64,000 nucleotides of DNA, from positions 2,852,001-2,916,000 of the forward strand of contig NC_009792.1 of assembly GCF_000018045.1 (NCBI RefSeq), given 5' to 3'. This DNA is from Citrobacter koseri ATCC BAA-895 (lineage in GTDB: Bacteria; Pseudomonadota; Gammaproteobacteria; Enterobacterales; Enterobacteriaceae). The notes under the pieces were generated by a model. It was given only the letters and a program-made list of their open reading frames with translations, was not told where the DNA came from and made no database searches. Both the position numbers and the translations under genes were made by a program. Shown in pieces: positions 1 through 8,097 of this stretch (its first letter is position 1; each line of letters opens with the position of its first letter).

Positions 1-491
1 TGCAGCAGCTTGGCGTGCGCGTATTCGCCATTCCTGATGGCGACGTGGCGGCCTCTATTCTGACCTGTATGCCGGACAGTGAAGTGGACGTGCTGTACGG
101 CATTGGCGGCGCGCCGGAAGGCGTTGTCTCCGCAGCGGTGATTCGTGCGCTGGATGGCGACATGCAGGGCCGTCTGCTGGCGCGTCACGACGTCAAAGGC
201 GACAGCGAAGAGAACCGCCGCATTGGCGAGCAGGAGCTGGCACGCTGTAAAGCTATGGGCATTGACGCCGGTAAAGCGCTGCGTCTGGACGAAATGGCGC
301 GCAGCGATAACGTCATCTTCTCCGCCACCGGGATCACCAAAGGCGATCTGCTGGAGGGGATTAGCCGCAAAGGCAATATCGCTACCACCGAAACGCTGCT
401 GATTCGCGGCAAATCGCGCACTATCCGCCGTATTCAGTCCATCCACTATCTGGATCGCAAAGACCCGGATGTGCAGGCGCATATCCTGTAA
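1..491 (+). CDS. glpX: Fructose-1,6-bisphosphatase class II, C-terminal part (partial)
   Basis: The reading frame is open from the window edge (codons begin at base 3) and ends at TAA 489-491, so only about the last 162 residues of a protein of about 336 residues are present. The end (RTIRRIQSIHYLDRKDP) is typical of GlpX. The enzyme hydrolyses fructose-1,6-bisphosphate to fructose-6-phosphate in the cytoplasm as a secondary gluconeogenic phosphatase. It is normally the last gene of glpFKX; glpF and glpK would lie before the window. A GC-rich hairpin with a TTCG loop follows at about 510-531. Confidence 0.95.
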   Translation, partial: QQLGVRVFAIPDGDVAASILTCMPDSEVDVLYGIGGAPEGVVSAAVIRALDGDMQGRLLARHDVKGDSEENRRIGEQELARCKAMGIDAGKALRLDEMARSDNVIFSATGITKGDLLEGISRKGNIATTETLLIRGKSRTIRRIQSIHYLDRKDPDVQAHIL

Positions 492-509
492 CTGATTTGT
501 TCGATTGAG

Positions 510-531
510 CCTTCCGGCCCTTCGGGGCTGG
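510..531 (+). terminator. Possible terminator hairpin after glpX
   Basis: TTCCGGCCC-TTCG-GGGCTGGAA forms a strong stem with a UUCG loop 18 bases after the glpX stop. No clean T run follows, so termination is an inference. It separates glpX from fpr. Confidence 0.45.
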
Positions 532-586
532 AAATCTTTCGTTCAACGAACGAAGATAAGGGTATTGCAGCAGACAGGAGAAGATC

Positions 587-1333
587 ATGGCAGATTGGGT
601 AACAGGAAAAGTCACGAAGGTACAGTACTGGACCGACGCCCTGTTTAGTCTGACCGTTCACGCCCCCGTTCATCCCTTCACCGCAGGCCAGTTTACCAAA
701 CTCGGACTGGAGATCGATGGCGAACGCGTACAACGCGCCTATTCCTATGTGAATGCGCCCGATAATCCCGATTTAGAGTTTTACCTGGTGACGGTTCCCG
801 AAGGCAAACTCAGCCCACGTCTGGCGGCGCTTAAACCTGGCGATGAAGTACAGGTGGTGAGTGAAGCGGCGGGGTTCTTTGTTCTGGATGAAGTGCCTGA
901 CTGCGACACCCTGTGGATGCTGGCGACCGGAACGGCCATTGGCCCTTATTTGTCGATTCTGCAACTCGGTAAAGACCTGGAGCGCTTTAACAACCTGGTA
1001 CTGGTGCATGCCGCGCGTTACGCCGCTGATTTAAGTTACCTGCCGTTAATGCTGGAATTGCAAAAGCGCTACGAAGGCAAGCTGCGCATTCAAACTGTCG
1101 TCAGTCGGGAAACCATCGCAGGCTCGCTTACCGGGCGCGTCCCCGCACTGATTGAAAGCGGCGCGCTGGAAGCGGCGGTCGGTTTACCGATGGACACCGA
1201 GACCAGCCATGTGATGCTGTGCGGAAATCCGCAGATGGTGCGTGATACGCAACAGCTGCTGAAGGAGACCCGGCACATGACCAAACACCTGCGTCGTCGT
1301 CCTGGGCACATGACCGCTGAGCACTACTGGTAA
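587..1333 (+). CDS. fpr: Ferredoxin/flavodoxin--NADP+ reductase
   Basis: 248 residues, the usual length for enterobacterial Fpr. It is a cytoplasmic FAD enzyme that moves electrons between NADPH and flavodoxin/ferredoxin, supporting radical-SAM enzymes, class I ribonucleotide reductase and methionine synthase reactivation. The FAD-binding segment RAYSYVNAP lies near residue 50 and the NADP-binding GTAIGPYLSIL near 110-120; the C-terminal HYW is characteristic. The ATG is preceded by the Shine-Dalgarno ACAGGAGAAGATC. In E. coli fpr belongs to the SoxRS regulon; I did not identify a soxbox here. The uspD and yiiS genes that lie next to fpr in E. coli K-12 are absent. Confidence 0.96.
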   Translation: MADWVTGKVTKVQYWTDALFSLTVHAPVHPFTAGQFTKLGLEIDGERVQRAYSYVNAPDNPDLEFYLVTVPEGKLSPRLAALKPGDEVQVVSEAAGFFVLDEVPDCDTLWMLATGTAIGPYLSILQLGKDLERFNNLVLVHAARYAADLSYLPLMLELQKRYEGKLRIQTVVSRETIAGSLTGRVPALIESGALEAAVGLPMDTETSHVMLCGNPQMVRDTQQLLKETRHMTKHLRRRPGHMTAEHYW

Positions 1334-1339
1334 GCACGG

Positions 1340-1414
1340 TCGCAGGCCCGGTAAGCGCCAGCGCCACCGGGCGCTCTGCCGGATAGCGGCATAAATGCCT
1401 TATCCGGCCTACGG
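1340..1414. repeat. REP pair (BIME) between fpr and yiiR
   Basis: Two imperfect palindromes, GGCCCGGTAAGCG...CGCCACCGGGC and GCCGGATAGCGGC...CTTATCCGGCCTAC, lie between two convergent genes. The yiiR stop codon (TAG on the minus strand, 1409-1411) falls inside the second unit. Confidence 0.85.
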
Positions 1415-1855
1415 TTTATCGCCTGCCTGAGGCTCTGCTTTAAACTTCACATCCTGCGTTTCTTTGCCGAACTTATTCTCGCCCTGAGTGCCGACAAACG
1501 CCCCCAGATCGATAAACATCATGACCAGAATGAGCGTCGGGACAAAGCGCCCCACGACCCACTGCCACATTCCCGGCAACATCACCCAATTTCCGGCCAG
1601 CAGCATCCACGCCAGAATCATCAATAACGCCCACAGGCCGGAGCGCCCCCGGTCATGCAGACGCTTAACCGTGACCGCCGCCGTGGGCCAGAGCAGACAC
1701 ACCAGACAAAATGCCGCCGTCTGGATATCGAGTAAATTCTTGCTCGCCAGCGAAAACAGCACCAGCATGCCGACAAACCAGAGACCGAGCCAGATCCAGA
1801 AATCACGGCGTCCAATACGCCCTTTAAATGAGAATAACCACTGCTGTATGGTCAT
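1409..1855 (-). CDS. yiiR: DUF805 inner-membrane protein YiiR
   Basis: 148 residues with the DUF805 signature near the N-terminus (FKGRIGRRDFWIW, residues 10-22) and the KRLHDRGRSGLWALL motif around residues 65-80. Three or four hydrophobic segments (about 24-40, 45-63, 80-98, 106-124) predict a small integral inner-membrane protein. Molecular function is unknown in all species. It is convergent with fpr and divergent from yiiQ. The charged tail is slightly longer than in E. coli, and its stop codon lies in a REP element, suggesting that the repeat has set the C-terminus. Confidence 0.9.
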   Translation of the reverse strand: MTIQQWLFSFKGRIGRRDFWIWLGLWFVGMLVLFSLASKNLLDIQTAAFCLVCLLWPTAAVTVKRLHDRGRSGLWALLMILAWMLLAGNWVMLPGMWQWVVGRFVPTLILVMMFIDLGAFVGTQGENKFGKETQDVKFKAEPQAGDKP

Positions 1856-1955
1856 GTAAGTTCCTTTATTATTGCCTTCGCTGTCAGTTTACCCTTTTGA
1901 CAAGCCCGACAGTTATCGTTTTAATCGTGAGCAGTCCTAACGAAAGGTAAGATTG

Positions 1956-2552
1956 ATGAAGCCAGGGTGTACACTGTTTTTATTATTGTTTTCCGCCATA
2001 ACTGCGAGCACAACGGTGCTGGCGGAGGCATCGCCGTCTGCGACGACCGCGCCCTACCTGCTGGCTGGCGCGCCGACGTTTGATCTCTCCATCAGCCAGT
2101 TTCGCGAAAACTTTAATCAGCAAAATCCCCAGCTTCCACTGAACGAATTTCGTGCTATCGACAGCAGCCGCGACAGGGCGAACCTGACCCGCGCCGCCAG
2201 CAAGATCAATGAAAATCTGTACGCCTCAACGGCGCTGGAGCGCGGTACGTTAAAAATCAAAAGTATGCAGATTACCTGGCTTCCCATTCAGGGGCCCGAG
2301 CAAAAAGCCGCCAAAGCCAAAGCGCAGGAATACATGGCGGCGGTGATCCGCACCGTCGCCCCGCTTCTGACAAAAGAGCAAAGCCAGCAAAAACTGCAAA
2401 AATTACTCACAGCGGGCAAGAATAAGCACTACTACGCCGAAACGGAAGGCGCGATTCGCTATGTTGTCGCAGACAACGGGGAAAAAGGGCTGACCTTCGC
2501 TGTTGAACCGATTAAGCTAGCGCTATCGGAGAATCTGGAAGGGCTGAATTAA
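1956..2552 (+). CDS. yiiQ: DUF1454 periplasmic protein YiiQ
   Basis: 198 residues from ATG 1956, preceded by GAAAGGTAAG; a TTG one codon upstream is also possible. The N-terminus is a clear Sec signal (hydrophobic LFLLLFSAITAST, cleavage near VLAEA). The remainder is a soluble DUF1454 domain with the conserved TAPYLLAGAPTFDLSI segment. The family is restricted to enterics and its function is not established. It lies just upstream of tpiA in the same direction, with a 114-bp gap. Confidence 0.92.
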   Translation: MKPGCTLFLLLFSAITASTTVLAEASPSATTAPYLLAGAPTFDLSISQFRENFNQQNPQLPLNEFRAIDSSRDRANLTRAASKINENLYASTALERGTLKIKSMQITWLPIQGPEQKAAKAKAQEYMAAVIRTVAPLLTKEQSQQKLQKLLTAGKNKHYYAETEGAIRYVVADNGEKGLTFAVEPIKLALSENLEGLN

Positions 2553-2666
2553 GTGACAAAAAGCAAAGCCTTTCGAGGGAGGGATCTCTATACTGTTTCA
2601 CAGACCATGCCGTCCCTGAAGGGCGGCCATCTTCCTTAATTCGCTGACAAAGCGTGGAGAAATGAA

Positions 2667-3434
2667 ATGCGACATCCTTTAGTGATGGGTAACTGGAAAC
2701 TGAACGGCAGCCGCCACATGGTAAACGAGCTGGTGGCTAACCTGCGTAAAGAACTGGCTGGCGTTGCTGGCTGTGCAGTTGCGATTGCACCGCCGGAAAT
2801 GTATATCGACATGGCGAAACACGCCGCTGCCGGTAGCCACATCATTCTGGGCGCGCAGAACGTTGACCTGAACCTGTCTGGCGCATTCACCGGTGAAACT
2901 TCTGCTGAAATGCTGAAGGATATCGGCGCGCAGTACATCATCATCGGCCACTCTGAGCGTCGTACTTACCACAAAGAGTCTGACGAGCTGATCGCGAAGA
3001 AATTCGCCGTGCTGAAAGAGCAGGGTCTGACTCCGGTTCTGTGCATCGGTGAAACCGAAGCAGAAAACGAAGCTGGCAAAACCGAAGAAGTCTGTGCTCG
3101 TCAGATCGACGCGGTACTGAAAACTCAGGGCGCTGCGGCGTTTGAAGGCGTGGTTATCGCTTACGAACCTGTATGGGCGATCGGTACTGGCAAATCCGCC
3201 ACTCCGGCGCAGGCGCAGGCTGTTCACAAATTCATCCGTGACCACATCGCCAAAGCTGACGCGAAAATCGCTGAGCAAGTGATCATCCAGTACGGCGGTT
3301 CCGTAAACGCAGCTAACGCGGCAGAACTGTTCGCTCAGCCGGACATCGACGGCGCGCTGGTTGGCGGTGCTTCCCTGAAAGCTGACGCGTTCGCGGTGAT
3401 CGTTAAAGCAGCGGAAGCGGCTAAACAAGCTTAA
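2667..3434 (+). CDS. tpiA: Triosephosphate isomerase
   Basis: 255 residues, standard length. It interconverts dihydroxyacetone phosphate and glyceraldehyde-3-phosphate in glycolysis and gluconeogenesis. The catalytic residues are visible: Lys in MGNWKLNGS (residue 11), His95 in GHSERR and Glu167 in AYEPVWAIGTG; the phosphate loop YGGSVN lies near 209-214. Codon use is strongly biased toward preferred codons, as expected for a highly expressed glycolytic gene. The ATG is preceded by GTGGAGAAATGAA. A REP/terminator hairpin with a T run follows. Confidence 0.99.
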   Translation: MRHPLVMGNWKLNGSRHMVNELVANLRKELAGVAGCAVAIAPPEMYIDMAKHAAAGSHIILGAQNVDLNLSGAFTGETSAEMLKDIGAQYIIIGHSERRTYHKESDELIAKKFAVLKEQGLTPVLCIGETEAENEAGKTEEVCARQIDAVLKTQGAAAFEGVVIAYEPVWAIGTGKSATPAQAQAVHKFIRDHIAKADAKIAEQVIIQYGGSVNAANAAELFAQPDIDGALVGGASLKADAFAVIVKAAEAAKQA

Positions 3435-3481
3435 TGCTGTTGTGGCGGGTGGCGCTTGCGCTTACCCGCCACACAAAATCA

Positions 3482-3518
3482 CAGGCCCGGTAAGCGTTAA
3501 CGCCACCGGGCTTTTTTT
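3482..3518 (+). terminator. tpiA terminator built from a REP-like hairpin
   Basis: GCCCGGTAAGCG...CGCCACCGGGC followed by seven T residues (to about 3517). It sits between convergent tpiA and the SLC13 permease, and the T run touches the permease stop codon. Confidence 0.8.
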
Positions 3519-4821
3519 ACAAACGCCCCAGTAAACTAAACCACACGTAATCCAGCGGCAACAGCACCAGATACGTTGCCAGCGCCAGTGCCAGACACAG
3601 CGTCATGCCTGGTTTTGCCGGGACTTTCCCTAATGCCATCGCCACCACAATCGGCGACGCCTGATAGGGCAACAGCGGCGTGGAGTACCCCAATACCTGA
3701 ATCATAATCACCGACAGCAGCGGAAAACCGGTTGCGTCGGAAAAACTCTGCGCCAGCGTGGTATACAGCGCCGGAACGCCGTTCGCCGTCATAATAAAAT
3801 TCAGCGCGGTGGTAATGCCGGTCAGCGCCAGGAAACTGGTGAAGGGCTTTTCCGGGTCCAGCGGCATGACATGCAGCAGCGCCTCGCCCACCGCATTGCC
3901 AATGCCGGTTTGCGTCACGGTGATCGCCAGCCCCAGAATGCCTGCCACATAAATACAGGTGCGGATATTCACGCCGCTGGAAAACTCTTCCCCGTTGATA
4001 AACCCCACGCGCGGCAACAGTGTGATCACCGCCGCCGCCAGCCCGGTCCACGCCGGGCCAATACCGTGCCAGCTTTCGCTGACCCACATCGCCAGCACCA
4101 CCGCCAGCATCCACGCCAGCCGTTTCTCCGCACGGCTCATCGGCGCAGGCGGCGTCAGGTCGCGAGGCGCATGCGGTTTACCGGGAAACAGCCAACAAAT
4201 CAGGACGATTAACAGCGCGCCTTTCAACCAGCCCAGAACAGGCGTATGCAGCAGAAGATACGGCAGATAGTTCAGGTGGATGCCATACGAGCCTTCCGCC
4301 GCCCCGCTCATCACCAGGTTAGGTACGTTAGCAGGCAGGATGGTCGCGGAGAGCTGGAAGGTTCCAAAGCCCACCGCAAGCGCCAGTCCGTACCAGGCGC
4401 GCGTGCCATCGGCAATCCCGGCACGTTTCGCCATCGCCGCGACAATGGGCATCAGCAGCGCGATACGCCCCATATTGGACGGCATCACAAACGCCAGCGC
4501 ATAACTGAGCAGCACCACGCTTGCCACCATCAGCGGCCATGAGTCGGTCAGTCTGGCGGATAAGGCGCGCGCCGCCCTGTCTGCCAGCCCTGTTTTGCGA
4601 ATCGCCACCCCCAGCACAAAACCGCTAAAAACCAGCCAGAAAGCCGACGAGGCAAAACCGCCAAAAATGACGTCCGGCGGCGCGATCTTCGCCACCATCG
4701 CCACGGTAAAGAACAGCAGCGCAGTAATAAACTCCGGCAACAGCGAGGTTGCCCAGAGCAGAATGGTCACGCCGACCACCAGCGAAGGAATGAACAGAGG
4801 GTGTGTAAGCCAGAGCGACAT
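3517..4821 (-). CDS. SLC13/DASS-family anion permease
   Basis: 434 residues with about 11-12 hydrophobic segments. Composition and the region around MPSNMGRIALLMPIVAAMA (about residues 113-131) match the divalent-anion:Na+ symporter / SLC13 (CitMHS, ArsB-NhaD) superfamily, whose members carry di- or tricarboxylates, sulfate or related anions across the inner membrane. The substrate cannot be deduced here. The GFASSAFWLVFSGF segment (about 54-67) resembles the first re-entrant loop region. The gene is inserted between tpiA and cdh, which are adjacent in E. coli K-12; the start ATG has the Shine-Dalgarno CAGGAGACAGGC. It may be transcribed alone: cdh, upstream in the same direction, is 73 bp away. 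Confidence 0.8.
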   Translation of the reverse strand: MSLWLTHPLFIPSLVVGVTILLWATSLLPEFITALLFFTVAMVAKIAPPDVIFGGFASSAFWLVFSGFVLGVAIRKTGLADRAARALSARLTDSWPLMVASVVLLSYALAFVMPSNMGRIALLMPIVAAMAKRAGIADGTRAWYGLALAVGFGTFQLSATILPANVPNLVMSGAAEGSYGIHLNYLPYLLLHTPVLGWLKGALLIVLICWLFPGKPHAPRDLTPPAPMSRAEKRLAWMLAVVLAMWVSESWHGIGPAWTGLAAAVITLLPRVGFINGEEFSSGVNIRTCIYVAGILGLAITVTQTGIGNAVGEALLHVMPLDPEKPFTSFLALTGITTALNFIMTANGVPALYTTLAQSFSDATGFPLLSVIMIQVLGYSTPLLPYQASPIVVAMALGKVPAKPGMTLCLALALATYLVLLPLDYVWFSLLGRL

Positions 4822-4894
4822 GCCTGTCTCCTGTTGTTTTTTTCAACAAGAATACGGAGACAGGCAGGTGGAGTAAACGCCAGATTAGGTGGGG

Positions 4895-5644
4895 TTACTG
4901 CAAAATCTCACATTGATGATCCTGAATTTCCTCAGCGGAAGCGAGGTTAAACGCCAGCAGGTTGCGCTGCGTCGCCAGCAAAACAAAAGAGTCGTCGCTC
5001 TGGCGCACCACCGCCAGTGCATAGCTGCCCATGTGCTCACGCGCATCCGGCACCTCTTCCGCCAGCATCATGAACGGGCTGCGTTGCGCCAGCTCGCTTT
5101 CCGTCACCCGACGCGCCAGATATTCATTCCCGCGCAATCCGCCCGGCAGCGGCAGCCAGCGGGTACTCACTTTCGCCAGATTATCATCCAGTTGCGCTCG
5201 CACATCAGGGCGCAGGCAGGAGATGTGGATATGAAAGTGGTTTTGCGTCCGCCCGGAGCGTGAGTTAATCGCCAGCGAAATGGCGCTATCTGGAATATCT
5301 TTGCCGTACTTTTGGCTCATAAAGCTGCGCGCCTGCCAGGCTAGCCAGAAGAAGTTCGGCGTGTAGGGCTCCACCAGCAGCGGGCTTTCCGTACCGTTGA
5401 TGCGGTACGTCGGCATCAACAGATACTGCAACGGGCCATTACGATCTTTAAACACGACATACCCGGCATCCGGTTTCACTTCAGCGCATGGCGCAGGATT
5501 TTGCTGTTGCAGTTGGTTCGGTACGCATTGTTGCAGAACAATATCCCGCAATGCGTTCGGATTAGCGGCCAGCTTCCAGTAGCCAATGCCCGCGACGGCG
5601 GCAACAATCACAACCGCCAGCAAAAAATAACCTGTTTTTTTCAT
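4895..5644 (-). CDS. cdh: CDP-diacylglycerol pyrophosphatase
   Basis: 249 residues. It cleaves CDP-diacylglycerol to phosphatidate and CMP at the inner membrane. An N-terminal hydrophobic anchor (about residues 6-22) is followed by a periplasmic HIT-like domain with the histidine cluster NHFHIHISC, the catalytic H-x-H-x-H arrangement of this family. Length and sequence agree with enterobacterial Cdh. It lies downstream of sbp in the same direction, separated by a strong hairpin, so it is probably transcribed separately from sbp. Confidence 0.93.
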   Translation of the reverse strand: MKKTGYFLLAVVIVAAVAGIGYWKLAANPNALRDIVLQQCVPNQLQQQNPAPCAEVKPDAGYVVFKDRNGPLQYLLMPTYRINGTESPLLVEPYTPNFFWLAWQARSFMSQKYGKDIPDSAISLAINSRSGRTQNHFHIHISCLRPDVRAQLDDNLAKVSTRWLPLPGGLRGNEYLARRVTESELAQRSPFMMLAEEVPDAREHMGSYALAVVRQSDDSFVLLATQRNLLAFNLASAEEIQDHQCEILQ

Positions 5645-5698
5645 TACTCATTCCCTGTCTCTTATTGACGTGCAAGAGTAACGCAAAATGATGACAAA

Positions 5699-5732
5699 TA
5701 AAAAAGCCCGGTCGCACGATGCCACCGGGCTG
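5699..5732 (-). terminator. sbp rho-independent terminator
   Basis: On the minus strand AGCCCGGT...ACCGGGCT is followed by a TTTTTT run, 16 bases after the sbp stop. Confidence 0.85.
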
Positions 5733-5747
5733 GAAAAGCAATTTACA

Positions 5748-6737
5748 TTAGCGTTTGCTGATTTGGTCGAACGTACCGCCATTAGAGAAATGCTCTTTCT
5801 GCGCTTTCGTCCACCCGCCAAACTCCTCGTCAATGGTGAAGAGTTTCAGCTTCGGAAATGCATTTTCATATTTCTTCGCCACTTCAGGGTCGCGTGGGCG
5901 ATAGAAGTTTTTCGCCGCAATTTCCTGCCCTTCCGGCGAGTAGAGATACTTCAGATAGGCTTCCGCCACGGCTTGCGTCCCTTTTTTCTCCACGACTTTA
6001 TCCACCACGGAGACGGTCGGTTCTGCAAGAATTGATTCGCTCGGCGTCACGATTTCAAATTTATCTTTGCCCAGTTCGTTCGTCGCCAACAGCGCTTCGT
6101 TCTCCCAGGCGATCAGCACGTCGCCAATCCCACGCTCAACAAAGGTGTTGGTTGAACCGCGCGCGCCAGAATCCAGCACTTCCACGTTCTTAAATAACGC
6201 TTTTACGAAGTCCTGCGCTTTGGCCTGATCGTTGTTGTTGTGGTGCAGGGCGTATCCCCACGCAGCCAGATAGTTCCAGCGTGCGCCGCCAGAGCTTTTC
6301 GGGTTCGGCGTAATCACCGACACGCCCGGTTTTACCAGGTCGTTCCAGTCATGGATTTGCTTCGGATTGCCTTTACGCACCAGGAAGACGATGGTGGACG
6401 TGTACGGCGCGGAGTTGTCCGGCAGACGTTTGATCCAGTTTTTGTCGATACGGCCGCGCTCTGCAATGGCATCAACGTCATAAGCCAGCGCCAGCGTCAC
6501 CACATCGGCCTCAATACCGTTAATGACTGACGTCGCCTGCTTACCGGAACCGCCATGTGACTGACGGATCACCACGTTGTCGCCCGTTTCTTGTTTCCAG
6601 TGCGCGCTAAACGCTTTGTTGTACTGATCGTACAGCTCGCGCGTTGGATCGTAAGACACGTTAAGTAACTGAATATCCTTCGCCAGAACGCTGGTCGATG
6701 CCAGCAATAATGTTAACCCCACGCCCCATTTATTCAT
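5748..6737 (-). CDS. sbp: Periplasmic sulfate-binding protein
   Basis: 329 residues with a Sec signal (cleavage after SVLA, residue 19) and the mature start KDIQLLNVSYDPTRELY, which is diagnostic of Sbp. The anion-binding loops SHGGSGKQ and PNPKSSGGARWNYLA are conserved. It delivers sulfate, and thiosulfate less well, to the CysUWA ABC transporter encoded elsewhere. In relatives it is controlled by CysB; I did not assign a CysB site. The gene is monocistronic: a terminator lies after it and pfkA upstream is followed by a REP element. Confidence 0.97.
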   Translation of the reverse strand: MNKWGVGLTLLLASTSVLAKDIQLLNVSYDPTRELYDQYNKAFSAHWKQETGDNVVIRQSHGGSGKQATSVINGIEADVVTLALAYDVDAIAERGRIDKNWIKRLPDNSAPYTSTIVFLVRKGNPKQIHDWNDLVKPGVSVITPNPKSSGGARWNYLAAWGYALHHNNNDQAKAQDFVKALFKNVEVLDSGARGSTNTFVERGIGDVLIAWENEALLATNELGKDKFEIVTPSESILAEPTVSVVDKVVEKKGTQAVAEAYLKYLYSPEGQEIAAKNFYRPRDPEVAKKYENAFPKLKLFTIDEEFGGWTKAQKEHFSNGGTFDQISKR

Positions 6738-6850
6738 CGCCCAGCTCTCTTATGTAGTGTTGTGATGAGTAAAGCGTGCCAGAAAGGAATCCAAACATTA
6801 AAGAATAAAAAAAGATTGGCTATAACTTGAGGGAATAAATGAAGGATATT

Positions 6851-6930
6851 GCCGGATGCTGGCTAGCGCCTTATCCGGCCTACAGGCCGTACTGTTGTAG
6901 GCCGGGTAAGGCGAAGTCGCCACCCGGCAC
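6851..6930. repeat. REP pair between pfkA and sbp
   Basis: GCCGGATGCTGGC...CCTTATCCGGCCTAC and GTAGGCCGGGTAAGGCG...CGCCACCCGGC in opposite orientation, just 3' of pfkA. Confidence 0.9.
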
Positions 6931-6944
6931 AATACACACAACGA

Positions 6945-7907
6945 TCAGTACAGCTTTTTAGCGCAATCCAGCCAGTCACCTTTGAACGGACGCTTCATGT
7001 TTTCGATAGCGTCGATGATGTCATGGTGAACCAGTTGTTCGTTCTGGATGCCCACACAACGTCCGCCAAAACCTTCCAGCAGCAGTTCAATGGCATATGA
7101 GCCCATACGGGAAGCCAGAATACGGTCGTAAGGCACCGGAGAGCCGCCACGCTGGATGTGACCCAGTACGGTCGCACGCGTTTCACGGCCAGTCTCTTTC
7201 TCGATGTAGTGCGCCAGTTCATCAACGTCACACATATGTTCGGTGATCGCGACAATCGCGTGTTTTTTACCTTTCGCGATGCCCGCTTTGATTTCCGCAA
7301 CCAGATCGTCACGGCTGAATTCCACTTCCGGCACCACAACAAACTCACAGCCCCCAGCGATAGCCGCCGCCAGGGTCAGGTCGCCGCAGTAACGCCCCAT
7401 CACTTCAACGATGGAGATACGCTGGTGAGAGGAAGAGGTGTCACGCAGACGGTCAATCGCTTCCACTACCGTACCCAGCGCGGTGAAATAACCGATGGTG
7501 TAGTCAGTGCCTTTGATGTCGTTGTCGATCGTGCCCGGCAGACCGATGCACGGGAAGCCCATTTCAGTCAGACGTTTTGCACCCATATAGGAACCGTCAC
7601 CGCCGATAACAACCAGCGCGTCGATGCCACGTTTTTTCAGGTTTTCGATAGCCACTGCGCGAACATTTTCATCGCGGAATTCCGGGAAGCGCGCGGAGCC
7701 GAGGAAAGTACCGCCACGGTTGATCATGTCGGACACGCTGTAACGGTCGAGCTGAACCATACGGTCTTCATACAGACCCAGGTAGCCATCATAAATACCC
7801 ATTACTTCCAGTCCTTCCGTCAACGCTGCGCGTACAACACCACGGATTGCTGCGTTCATGCCAGGCGCATCACCGCCGCTTGTCAACACACCGATTTTCT
7901 TAATCAT
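6945..7907 (-). CDS. pfkA: 6-phosphofructokinase I
   Basis: 320 residues, the exact usual length. ATP-dependent phosphorylation of fructose-6-phosphate, the committed step of glycolysis. Visible motifs are the ATP-binding GGDAPGMNAAIRG (11-23), GGDGSYMGA (102-110) and catalytic GTIDNDI containing Asp127. Codon bias is high. The ATG is preceded by CAGAGGTAGTC. A Cra-like palindrome lies upstream at about 8020-8034. Confidence 0.99.
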   Translation of the reverse strand: MIKKIGVLTSGGDAPGMNAAIRGVVRAALTEGLEVMGIYDGYLGLYEDRMVQLDRYSVSDMINRGGTFLGSARFPEFRDENVRAVAIENLKKRGIDALVVIGGDGSYMGAKRLTEMGFPCIGLPGTIDNDIKGTDYTIGYFTALGTVVEAIDRLRDTSSSHQRISIVEVMGRYCGDLTLAAAIAGGCEFVVVPEVEFSRDDLVAEIKAGIAKGKKHAIVAITEHMCDVDELAHYIEKETGRETRATVLGHIQRGGSPVPYDRILASRMGSYAIELLLEGFGGRCVGIQNEQLVHHDIIDAIENMKRPFKGDWLDCAKKLY

Positions 7908-8019
7908 GACTACCTCTGAACTTTGGAATGCAAAATGAAATCTGTTGCCGGAAGCCGATACTGTTACTGCACATCGGGACGATCCAACGAATATGCAGAT
8001 AGTATAACAACCGCTTCCT

Positions 8020-8034
8020 GCTGAATTGATTCAG
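8020..8034. promoter_or_regulatory. Possible Cra (FruR) operator upstream of pfkA
   Basis: On the pfkA strand CTGAATCAATTCAGC contains TGAATCAATTCA, close to the Cra consensus TGAAWCGWTTCA. A -10-like TATACT lies downstream at 8001-8006. Cra repression of pfkA is known in E. coli; this particular site is inferred from sequence. Confidence 0.5.
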
Positions 8035-8097
8035 GTCAGGCCAAACGGCGGTAATTTATACACAAAATGCTGGCCTTGCTCACTTTTTTACAACGAA

